A stretch of DNA of 64,000 nucleotides, taken from positions 2,976,001 to 3,040,000 of the forward strand of contig JALGAS010000001.1 of assembly GCA_023078685.1 (NCBI GenBank). Direction: 5' to 3'. Source of the DNA: Neopestalotiopsis rosae (taxonomy: Eukaryota > Ascomycota > Sordariomycetes > Amphisphaeriales > Sporocadaceae). Below are positions 46,529 to 57,300 of this stretch, in pieces (the stretch's first letter is position 1; every line of letters begins with the position of its first letter). Position numbers and translations under genes: made by a program. The notes beneath the pieces were generated by a model. The model saw nothing but the letters and a program-made list of their open reading frames with translations, did no database searches and was not told where the DNA came from.

Positions 46529-48871
46529 ATGACCAATGAACAAGCCTCCAATGGCAAGGTACTGCCTGCCGATGACAGGCGTATTCTCATTTTATATGGC
46601 TCCGAGACAGGCAATAGTCACGACTTTGCTATTGACCTCGAGACCATGGCCGAGCGCCTGCGCTTTAGGGCAGATGTATTTGGTATCGACTCAATCACAT
46701 TGGTACGTGGCTTTTCTCTTCGCTGTTTGCCGTGTGGCAGACTATTCACTTGACTTATTTTACGCTTCAACAATGGGTATGAAATGGCACACCATGCCAT
46801 TCACTACATGCCACTCGACGAATATATTCCGATAACACTCCATTACTTGTACAACAAAAGACACTCGACTAACAGGCTTTATAGAAAACGCTCACTCAAT
46901 ACCCACTCGTCATTTTTGTCATTTCTACAACGGGCCAAGGTGAAATGCCAAAGAACTCTCGGCTCTTATGGAAAAGGCTTCTCTCTAAAAGACTACCACC
47001 AACCGTCTTCAAGGACGTGAACTTCACAACCTTTGGCTTGGGAGATAGCTCATACAGACAGTTCGTGTCTCTCTCTAGAAATTGTTTCTCAAGGTATTCA
47101 GGACATTGACCTTCATTTCTCGCAGATACAACTGGGCAGCCAGGAAACTCCACAAACGATTGCTTCAGCTGGGAGCCTCTGAGTTTTATCCTCGCGGCGA
47201 GGCAGATGAACGCCATGATGATGGGTATGTACATTGTGTCATCTACGCAGCATCTGTCCCATCTCCAGCACAGCAGTCCTCTAACTTGTTCTCAGAATTG
47301 ATGGAGCCTTTTTACCGTGGTCAATCAGCCTGCGCTCGCACCTGTTATCTGAGTACCCTCTTCCCGAAGGCCTTTCGCCTATACCACAAGACGTTCCTTT
47401 GGTACCAAAAATCATTCTCGAAAGGGACTCAGTGGCTACTATCGACACCCGTTTTCATTCAGACCACCATGAAAGCGTTGACTATAACGGGCTTGATAGT
47501 CAGACCTTACGTTTTGGCCAGCTTAGTGTGACTGATCATCTCAATGGGGAGAAGGACAATATCATTGAGAACGGCGCCAATAAATACCCAGAAGAGAATT
47601 ATCAGACTGACGGAAAGGTGTCTTTCGATGATCTACTTCCCATTCCCGAGTCTTGGACAGCATTTGTTGAATGCAACAATCGCCTTACTCCGGAGGGCCA
47701 TTGGCAGGATGTACGACAACTCAAGTTGAACGTACAGCCACGAGCAGAGAATGAGGACGCATTCTTCAACAATGCTGGCGACAGTGTTGTGCTCTATCCA
47801 AAGAATTTCCCCGAGGATGTTCAGGCCTTGATAGACCTAATGGGGTGGAACGATGTGGCCGATGAGCCTTTCAGACACTACATGCAAGATGGCGACACCA
47901 TTACAAAGGAATACACGCCCTCTGGTTGTTATTCCATGAAGAACAATTCATTGCGTCAACTACTAACAAACAATTATGACATCGCCGCCATACCAAAGCG
48001 ATCCTTTTTCGACTTTGTCAGGTTCTACTCATCGGACCCCATGGAGAAGGAGAGGCTTGAAGAGTTTGCGGACCCCAAGTATATTGACGAGTTCTACGAC
48101 TACACTACACGCCCTCGAAGGTCTATCTTGGAAATTCTGCAAGATTTTTCGTCACTCAAATTATCATATCAGCACATACCTTCGATATTTCCTCTGATCC
48201 GAGGTCGCGAATATAGCATTGCCAGTGCCGGGCAGCTTTCCCAGCCCGGTGGTGAAGCATCCCAAGACTACCATGTCGAGCTTCTCATTGCCTTGGTCAA
48301 GTACAAGACGGTCCTGCGAAAGACTCGAAGAGGGCTATGTTCACGCTACGTCGAGTCCTTGCAGCCCGGAAGTCATATCAATATCACCCTGAACCGACGA
48401 GGTGGACCATTTGTCTCGAACAATCAAATCATGGAGAGGCCTCTTGTCTGCATCGCCACAGGTACAGGAGTAGCGCCCATCCGCGCCGTGTTCTGGGAGC
48501 GGGCGCAGGCGAGAGAGCAGGCTTCGTCTAATGGTCCCAATCACTTATTCTACGGCTCACGCAATGAAAAGGCGGACTTCTTCTTCAAAGACGAGTGGTC
48601 AGAGCTGGGTGTCGAAGTTCACACGGCGTTCTCGCGAGATCAAAAACAAAAGATCTACGTCCAGGATGTGATACGAAGCCAGTGGGAGCTCGTATCTTCC
48701 TTGATCAAAGCCAAGGCTACCATTGCAGTATGTGGGAGCTCGGGTGCGATGCCTCAGGCAGTCAAGAATGCCATTTCTGAAGTCATGGTTCGAGGCGCCA
48801 TCGTCGAGCCAGATGTTGACGCGTGGGACTATCTTTTGCGCAATAACATGGTCTGGGAGGAGGTATGGTAA
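46529..48871 (+). CDS. tah18: NADPH-dependent diflavin oxidoreductase TAH18 (Ndor1)
   Basis: Four exons, 46529-46702, 46885-47060, 47126-47224 and 47296-48871, give 674 residues. The N-terminal flavodoxin domain begins RRILILYGSETGNSHDFA (FMN phosphate loop at 24-30) and continues through VIFVISTTGQGEMPKNSRLL and FGLGDSSYRQYNW. The FAD domain has GREYSIASA and GSHINITLNRRG. The NADPH domain has VCIATGTGVAPIRA, LFYGSRNEKADF and the Trp near the end (MVWEEVW). Tah18 passes electrons from NADPH through FAD and FMN to Dre2 at the start of cytosolic iron-sulfur cluster assembly. The splice junctions complete Gln (SYRQYNW) and Gly (RHDDGIDG). The first ATG in frame was taken; a GTG-started extension upstream is not needed. 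Length is slightly above yeast Tah18, mostly in linker residues. Confidence 0.95.
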
Positions 48872-49081
48872 ATGAAAGAAAGCTTGGACGCGGAAACGAT
48901 ATAGACATAGAATCTGCATAGCATCATACATTTCAAGACAAGGCACAAGATCTATTTTTGGCTGGGCAAACCCTTCACCACGAAGGGCGTTTTTTGTTTC
49001 GCATCTTCAAACGCCTCATTGCACATGAAAATCAAGGCATTAGGCACACCACTCACTCTCAAAGGCATACTTGTCTCTTTT

Positions 49082-49373
49082 GTGAGCATTAAATTTGCAG
49101 TGAAAATTCAACTCGCTCCTTGGCCAATGAGGGAGTGAGACTGATTGTGGCCAATTCATGCAGCCCTGTCCGAGTTCCTCTTATCCTCTTCGTGAGCGTT
49201 AAATTTGCAGTGAAAATGTCGAAGACCCCAGATCATATTAATAGGTACCATCATCCAATTTCACAATTGAATCTGGTTCCCACCTCGTCGTTCTTCTTTT
49301 TGCGCAAGTGAAACCGTCGTAGACCTTAAGACCTGCTTATCTCCTATGTGAGCATTAAAATTGCAGTGAAGGA
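49082..49373 (+). repeat. three dispersed copies of a 26-base direct repeat
   Basis: Copies lie at 49082-49107, 49192-49217 and 49348-49373 (starts 110 and 156 bases apart). Each reads GTGAGC, A or G, then TTAAATTTGCAGTGAAAA with small differences; copy 3 has TTAAAATTGCAGTGAAGG. Each is preceded by a pyrimidine-rich stretch (TCTCTTTT, TCCTCTTC, TCTCCTA). The DNA between the copies is unrelated. They start about 210 bases past the tah18 stop codon, so they may lie in its 3' untranslated region or beyond. Confidence 0.75.
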
Positions 49374-50540
49374 GTCCGTCATCACTTGTCGACACCCTGA
49401 AATAGTCTGTAGTGAGACTGTGTCCGTTGTTCTTATTACGCATAAAGCCGGCATGCTGCGTTTCCTCCCACCCAGTCTGAATACCATACAATACATAAAG
49501 ACAGCTTGGAATATGCTCAGAGGAAACATAGAAGCCTGTAATACAAATGAGAAGACTGTATATTTTCTTGGTTGCGGAGAAGCCGAATGAAACAAGCGTG
49601 TTCTATAAGTCCCTTGCATATACCTAGCTGGTGCTATTGAATCGCACTGCAGCGCATACATTGATATCAGAATTTGCATTGAACAATCTTGCTGGCAAGT
49701 TGTGGCACGATTCTTTACAGGTTTTGACGAGCAGCACTCATTCGCCATGAGTCTCATAGCCTCGGGCCCGAACACTTCTCAGCGCTCGGGAACAACTGAA
49801 ACTCTCGGTCCCCGTATTGGTCAAGATCAAAGTCGAAACGCATTTGATCGCCGTCTCCTTCTTTTGTTCTCGCCAGTCTTACCTCGCCTAGGTCCTGTCT
49901 GAATGAAAGGTCGCATCGCATAACTCGCAGTGCATAATTTGGAGTTGTCTTACCTCATATGCAGCAACAAAAGCTGTTCAGCTCGGCTGCGTGGCCGAGA
50001 AGAGGCTTGCCTTCCCTTCTTTGGGCTGTGGGACATGGCAATTCTCAAGCCACCTCGTGGTCAATCAAACCGTCCTGCATGAATCCACAGGCACTGACCG
50101 GAAAGTCCCTGAGAATTGATTTCATTCCCCTGCTGACGATGCATCTGCGGACACGATACTGGTTATCGCATCTGCTCTGTGTAATTCTTGCTTTAGACCT
50201 GTAGTTTCCCGCGAAGTAATACGTAACAGAGTATTCTACAAAATATATGGCGAATGCCTCAAGGCGCAGATCGCGGCTCCTAGAAAATAAGAACAGCCAC
50301 ATGACTGCAGAAGGTAACAATCACCCAAGACAAGTTCTACCGAAAGTGGGAAAGACCTTCAGGAACAGCGGCAGACCCGGAGAGTTTTCCTCTCCTTTGC
50401 AACCACGGCACTGGGTTGAATAGCAGCAAGCCACGAAGATCATGTTTGAATAGGGTGTTGTGCTTTTGTGGTGTGGTGTATCCTTTTCTGACCGGCCCCC
50501 ATTCTCCATCCCTCCTTCTTCTGACCCCAACGACACGAAC

Positions 50541-50559
50541 CACACACACACACACACAC
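50541..50559. repeat. CA dinucleotide microsatellite
   Basis: About nine CA units followed by C-rich DNA. A simple repeat with no associated gene. Confidence 0.85.
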
Positions 50560-51410
50560 CCACCCCTCTTACCACTCGTCCCCATCTCCGTCTATATCCG
50601 AGCGAGCAGCAGGACCAAGCGAATAGTCGCGGCTTGGCCTCTTTCGTATGTGGTAACGATCTACAAAACTTGCAGATTCACATTTCGAACCAGTTCAAAG
50701 GGAAGTTCTAGACGACCAGGAGGGGGAAACAAATATTATGATCTCGTGGCCTATAGTGGAAGAGCGCGCGCTGGGGGGATGCGTCGGCTGTCAATAATCA
50801 AGTGCATGTCGTTGAAGCATGGTACTTTATCATTTCTCCATGCCAGCAATCCTTCTTGTTACCGGGATTCCCGGAGTCTCTGTTACATGAGGTGTGGTAT
50901 CCCATTACGGCTCGATCCGAGAGAGATAGGCTTCTTTCTGTCGTTCCCTGGGCTTGCCTTGGACTATTGATCTATTGCCGCGCGTCTGGAAAACATCACA
51001 AGCACTACTGGATCCGGCCATGCCATATGCCGGAGTGAGGCAACAGGTCTGTGGCGAAAGAGACACGCAACCGAACACAAGTGACTATCGTTTTACCGAT
51101 TCGCACCCTTCTCCCTCTTGCCCATAGTCTATAGACCATGAGGCGCCAAGTACTTGAAGCGCACCGCTCATTGAGACCTGCATACGTCTGGGTCGCGACT
51201 GACTGCCATCGTCACTAAAGCTAAGCTTTCGAGTCTTGTTTCAAGAGGCAGGCTTGAGTCTCCAAGAAAAGGGACCCCCATCAGAAGAATTTCGTCATTG
51301 CAAACGCCCCGATCCGACCCGTTCAAACGGTATGCCCACAAAGAAGGCATATAGGTTTCAAAAGACCAAAGGTTTTCAACAATCAAATAAAGGAATCACT
51401 GGCTGCGAAG

Positions 51411-51554
51411 AGATCTAGCCTAGTGGTAAGGGCGCGAACTTGCTATGACCAGAAGTATAAGCCTGGTAGAGGTCCGTCCGTCTCCTGGCAGGCATGGGGC
51501 TCGTGTAGGGGCTCGTGTTTCCCAGTTCCCCTAAACCTGTCGATTGTTTTTTTT
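51411..51554 (+). other. Pol III-type element, possible tRNA-derived SINE fragment
   Basis: TAGCCTAGTGG at 51416-51426 fits the tRNA box A consensus TRGYNNARNNG exactly and is followed by TAAGGGCGCGAAC, as in a D-arm. About 45 bases on, GGTCCGTCCG (51471-51480) is a weak box B match. A T8 run at 51547-51554 would serve as a Pol III terminator. The sequence does not fold as a normal tRNA cloverleaf by eye, which argues for a tRNA-derived short interspersed element or a degenerate tRNA rather than a working tRNA gene. Confidence 0.3.
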
Positions 51555-51989
51555 CTTCCTGCTGTTTTGCTGTTAATGTTTTTCATTTTTGGGGGTATTG
51601 ATGTGAGAACGTTCAGAGCATTGGGGAACACGGTGGGAATATAGCACTTTCCACATCGTAAACAGGGTTCTATATTTTAGTTTATAGATTGATAAAGGGA
51701 CAATTGTAAACAATTCCGATTCGATTTATAAGAATTTATATACTTCTTGTAGTTTATATTTACAGCCAGACGTGATTCATGGTATAGCCAGCTACCAACG
51801 ACACGGAACCGTTGACAGCCCAGTTTGATGCTCCCGAACACCAGGTTTTAAAGGGGAAAGGGTATTTTTACAGTCGTCGTGATCGTTTCCCTTTACATTC
51901 GCAGCCATTCTTTGAATGCTTTATCCCTTGTGCGCCGTGAAAAGAAAGGGGAAAAAAGTCACTACAGCGTGTCAAGTGACTTGTCCCTA

Positions 51990-54399
51990 TCATAAAATCA
52001 GACCCCCAACGAACCCAACGCAGATCGCTATGCACATGCCGATTACTCCCGTTCTCCAATTGGGCCGTATTTGGGGGCCTCTGCTCTCTGCGCCGCTCTC
52101 TGCAGTCGTGGTTGCAGCCGCTACGGATGATGTGCCGCCCGGTTCAATAACGGTGCTCGTGGCATAGGGCTGCGCAAAGGTGTACGAAGACATGGCTACA
52201 CCGCTGGGTCCGATCGTCAGGGTTTGGCCGTCAACCACAGTCGTTATCGCCGTGGCAGCGCCAGCACCAATGATATATGTCGTGCCTTCAATGACAACAG
52301 CGCTGCCGCCAATCTCGGTAATAGTAGCACCGCCCACGATTTCGTATGTCGTTGCGCCAGCCGCGGCCGTTGGACCTCCAAATGTCATGCCGTGCGCAGT
52401 GACACCAGATGGTCCAATCACCACGGTATCACCATCGATCACTGTGGTAATGGGACTCGTGTCTGCCCCGTATGTGATCGTTGTGCCGTGGACGACTACA
52501 ACCGAGTTGCCAATCGCTGTAATCATCTCGCCGCCGAGCACAGCCGATTGTGTAGCCCCTCCTGCCGCTGTTACAATCGGAACGGTCTGACTGGCAAAGG
52601 CGATGCCACCAGGTCCGAGCGTAATGGTCTGACCCTTGACCACGGCGGTCGATGTCGTTGGGCCCAAAGTGAAAACAGTACCGTCAATGGTAGCTACGGC
52701 GGCTGCAGAGCCTCCATTGGCTGCTGCACTTCCCACTGGAGTGTATACTATCTGTACTCCAGCGATTGTAGTGGTCGTGGCCGTGGCCACGAACATTCCT
52801 CCCATGGCTGGTCTTACCACTGTAGCACCGGCACCGACAACCTCGCTGGGGTTGATGACAAAGGTGTCGGTACCAACCACGACAGTCTCCGTCTTGCTCT
52901 GAGGACTGTCGGTAAAAGTGTGGTCATTGATGATGACTTGTGTCGTCTGAATAATGACCGTCACTGCGGTGCTTGTGGGGGATGGCGATGGTGGTTGTGT
53001 AGGTCCAGGTCCAGGTGCGGGAGCTGGAGCTGGGGCTGGTGATGTCTGTGCAGCACCCCCGTTGCCCGCACCGCCATTTCCTCCTGGGTCGGAAGCACCG
53101 TTGCCACTATTGCCACTGCCACCAGTAGCTCCAGGCTCTACGACTGTAGTGGTTCCCTTTTCATATTGTGGGATATCGGTGGCAGAATCATCACCGCCAT
53201 CTGGCGTATTGTGGTCCTGGACCATGGTCGTTCCATCATCGCCATAATTTGGAGGCGCGTGGGACGAATACACAACTGCCGGATTCTTGTCCGTGGTGTA
53301 GAACGTGATGGTGGCCTCGCCCATTCTGCCTCCCGAATTGCTTGCAGCGACGGTCGTTCCTGCGGTCGCGGTTGGATCGACGTGAGGAACCGTCGTTGCA
53401 CCCACGGGATATGACAACTGCGTGCATGCTGCGCCTTCGCATTTGGATACAGAGAAACGACCAGTTGTATCCGCCGAACAGATTATGGGTGTACTAGTAG
53501 TGGTTGGGTACGGCGGTGTATATTGCTCTGGCGGCAATGTCCACGTAATAGTGGTTGTGTAAATAGTTGACCACACTGTAACAGTATTGCTGTTGGTAGT
53601 GACATCGCAAGCATCCGCTGTCTGTTCATCCGTGGGTGTGTTGAGTGTCAAGATACCAAACGATGTAGATATCGGGGGCGGCTCAGTTGTGATTGTTATT
53701 GGCTCTGTACTGATGGTCGTTGTTGTGTTCCAGCCCAGGTCGTAAATAGTGCTGTTGATTGGTGCTGTAATTGATGGGCCAGCTGCGCTGCTGGCATTGA
53801 TATATGATATTGGATATGGGTCAAAGGAAGCTGTACTCGACGAGGAAGTGCTCAAGGCTGTCGTGGTAACACTTGAGGTCTCTAATGATGTTTCTAAAGA
53901 TGCCCCCAACGATGTTTCTGAAGTCTCGAGAGTGACTTTCGAGACCTCGCTGCTACTGCTACTGCTGCCCTTGGATGTCGTAGTGGCCGTACCTAATCCT
54001 AATGTGAACGTAGTTGGCCTTGCAACTGTGGTGATTGATCCCAACCCGCCATGAAGGGCGAATGACTGGACCGATGAAGTCGAAACGGCGGTGGCGGGCG
54101 AAGCGGAGGCTACTGAGAGCCGCGCAGTCACAATCCCGTCTGCATCTGTACTGCTTGACTCGATTGTATTCGACGATGAGACGGGACTTGAGATAGTTGT
54201 ATCACTGGACTCTATTATGCTGGCAGCCGTCTGATTGCTGCTTGTAAGTCGTCGATCGATATGACCCATATGGGGTGCTGGCTGCGTGTTAGTCAAGCAT
54301 TGCAGTAGGATATCTCAATTACAAACCTGCCACTGCCTGACCCACTCCATAGCAAAGCAGAGCTGCTAGGCACAGCAGTTTCCGACTGACAAGTGACAT
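51990..54399 (-). CDS. Secreted or GPI-type Ser/Thr-rich protein with internal repeats
   Basis: Two exons, 54327-54399 and 51990-54277, give 786 residues. Exon 1 encodes a signal peptide (MSLVSRKLLCLAALLCYGVG, cleaved after an Ala-rich AVAA). The intron GTTTGT..CCAG has a CTAAC branch site, and the frame accepts only the CCAG acceptor. The mature part is mucin-like (residues about 30-250, Ser/Thr clusters), then a Cys-containing segment, a Gly/Asn then Pro/Ala linker (about residues 410-470), and a repeat region. The repeats (570-636, 637-704 and a partial copy from 705) share VDGxTxxIGPSGV, then GGxxITxIGxSxVVVxGTTxxxG. The C-terminus is a hydrophobic stretch (TGVIGMCIAICVGFVGGLIL) suited to a GPI signal or membrane anchor. 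The likely place is the cell wall or surface. No enzyme domain was recognised. Confidence 0.75.
52176..52643 (-). repeat. protein-coding repeat of about 67 codons
   Basis: DNA under residues 570-725 of the Ser/Thr-rich surface protein. Two full units and one partial unit of about 67 codons are recognisable at protein level, each opening with VxDGxTxxIGPSGV or a close variant. Nucleotide identity between units is limited, so the duplication is old. Confidence 0.6.
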
Positions 54400-57300
54400 T
54401 GCGTGTATTGCGCAGTGAAGTGCTTTCAAGAAGAAAGCTTCACATGGCGCTGGCTCTCTTTTTGCCTAGATGTGAAAGTGAAGACCCCTCTATGTGAGTG
54501 AACTGGCAATGACCGGGAAAGTAAGCAAGAAAATGGTGGGCGCAAGTGTTCATATGACGGAAGTAACAATATCGAAAAGACAATATTGGATGACGAAAAG
54601 GGCAACAGCCAATTCAGCTATGCAGTAAAAGGCGGCTTTCCCGTCCCAAAGTCGATACTTTGCCGTCGACTGAATGCTCGGCACCTATAGCACATACAGA
54701 TAGCGAGCCAGGAGGGAACATCAGAGAGCCTGTCAGGCAATGAGCGCAACTAAGTGGTACATATGAAGCGAGCAGCAACCCCAAAAGGTCTCTCTTCTAC
54801 CCTCTTCAACAAGCCAAGTCTCTTTTCCATTATACGGCATTTACGAAGTCCATAGTGAAGAGATATGGTATCAGCCGGAGCTGGTGGGTCGGGTTCATTT
54901 GAGACCCTGACTACTGCTGACCGTGACCCCAAAATGCGAAGACTGCAGGGGGAGCAACAGGGGAAACAGCCGAACTAGGCATGGACGAGCAACGCCCAGT
55001 TCTGGGCCAAGAGCCCGTAACGCAGCCACCACAAGATGAAGGGTTGCAAGGAACTCAACCGCCATTGGTAAAGTAGCAGCATTCTTCGGCTTGGCCACGA
55101 CTTGGCTTGCAGGTGGCTTGCTCTTCTGGCAGTAGTGCATCGCGAAGCTGGATGGAAAAAAAAGATGCCTGCATAAGCAGAGAATACGATCAGCTCATCT
55201 TTTGGCGTAAGCAGGCCTATAATGCCAGGTTGTCATCAACGCAGAGACAATATTTCTCCATCAAAGTGAAGGATGACAGCAGATGGCAGTGGATGCTCGC
55301 ACAAGAAGCTGATCTAGGACTTGCTCTCCTTCTCATGCCCTCTGTTGTGCGTGTCTCCCTCACTCTTTTCTCTCTGGACATGCCGAAAGCTAGGCAGGTG
55401 CTATAGCTGGTATGTCAAACTGGAAGGTCGCCCGCGTCATAAACAACGGCAAGCCTTTTTGGGCTCGCTCCGTCCAAGCTCTACAGCACACACCTTGTAC
55501 TTCTGTCATGGGCGCCGGCCGTGTATATTGCCAAATGTCTGGACTTTGGAACAGCAGCAAAGTCGCATAATGAAGAGGGGTACCTACTTATCCCGACGGC
55601 AGATCTTGTCGAGTAAGTAGGTCTGCATGTGTATGATCGGATATTTTGTATGAGGTGGGAAGAGCACAGCGCGGCACACACAAAGGCCAGAATCTCTCGT
55701 ACGGAGCTCGGTGCCGGATCTCCTCGCGTAATCGATGACCCGTACGTACTCTCTCGAGAATCGGGTAAGGGGAGAGACATGGTCCATTGTGTGTGTGTGT
55801 GTGTGTCGTCGGCCAATCCTTCTCTGGTCTGTACGATCGGTCGCTCATTGTAGACATGCGCCACATGGCAAGACAGAGAACGATTATGCAAGTCATTTGC
55901 CTTGACCAGTTTTCCATCGTCGCGATCCTGCTGTGCGCTTGTGGCGCTCTCTAGTCTTGAATGAGCCTGTCGCTCAACGCCCGCTCCGTGGGTTGACCGG
56001 ACCGCCTAGCCATGGAGTGGCGATCTGCTTTTTAAGCTTATCTGGCGCAACACCACTACGAACAATGCATTCAGTAAAATCAACTCATAGCTGCCAACCA
56101 ACGCGTTCCACTGTGTCGGAAACCACTCAAAAGATCGCCACATTTTGTTCAGTATCCACTATTGTCTGCTAACCATTCAATTATACTAACATAGGTCCAT
56201 ATAATTCAGAATCGAAAATGGACAATCACACTGCAAACATCAAATCCCCAGACGTGATTATTACATATTTCCCCTGACCAGATCGCCTAATCTTCACAAG
56301 CAGAGCCGGTATGCATACGAGATCAGATGAACTGTATAAGAGTGTAAGCAACCAATACCAAATATTCTCCAATCGTGAAAGTTTGAAGAGGCGGCAATAG
56401 AAATGCTGCGCCTTTCTGATGTACAATTTCTCCTCAGTCGGTAGCGAGCTTGCATGCAGCGGATGGAAAACATTCCGATCAGAGCAATACGAACTCGAAG
56501 TTCCTCGACTTCATCAGCCGCGGGGGATAGCAAATCGGCCATGATGGTGTTACTATGTACGGGGGAGCAGGTAGAAGAAGAACTACAAAAACTTGACAGA
56601 AGGTACAGGCAGGGGTTTTGGCAGAGGGAACTGGAGGTGGGCACGAAACGGGACCGACGACGCGGCACTCGATCATGTTCACTTGCGGTATCCTACTGTA
56701 GTACTCTCTCTTGCGCAAAGCGAGAACCCAACCACCATTTCCCCCCTTCCCCCATCCCTCCATTTACCCAAGCAAAAATGATACGCTATTGATTTGAGGA
56801 CGCGCAACACCCGTACAAATATCCGTGTCGTGTATTGAGCGTGCAGATTTTAAAGCTTTGGCTAGTCAACTGACAGAATTGCGCTTCCGCACAACGTTCA
56901 GTCTGCTCCATTTCACGTGGTGGAAAAAAGGCCGTCGGAATTTCACAGATGCTGGAAAGACAAGATTGCTAAAGCAGTACTAGATGGACTTGTGTGCTGA
57001 GATGTATGTCACGATTGAAGCTAATTATTCCAGCCTTCCCTATTCGACTAAACCATCGCCTGGACGATTTTGTGTTACTCGGTCGCGGTCATCAAGATCA
57101 GACACAGGCCAATTGCGGACCAGCACGAGGATGCGTGCCGTACACAGTAGGCACTGGGCACTTTTCTGGGGTTGCGTACCACCCGTTCGTAACGTGTTGA
57201 CTGATTTGGGTCCAATACCATTTTACCACCAGTCTGGATTGCTAACCTATCGCGCGAGACTCAATCAACACAGGTAGTCGAAAGTTGGTATGTACGAAGT

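Larger units (their letters stand above)
48872..51989. other. gene-poor stretch, 3.1 kb, after tah18
   Basis: This lies between the convergent tah18 and the Ser/Thr-rich protein gene. It holds a three-copy direct repeat (49.08-49.37 kb), a CA dinucleotide run (50541-50559) and a Pol III-like element (51.41-51.55 kb), all listed separately. Reading frames are short or built on low-complexity DNA, and none reads like a known protein. Confidence 0.5.

Noticed and set aside
49082..49373. Spaced repeats considered as a CRISPR array
   Set aside because: Only three diverged copies, unequal spacing of 110 and 156 bases, and a eukaryotic setting.
52180..53247. Long plus-strand frames opposite the Ser/Thr-rich protein gene
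   Set aside because: They are antisense shadows of repetitive Ser/Thr/Gly codons. The minus frame has a signal peptide, a valid intron and a C-terminal anchor.
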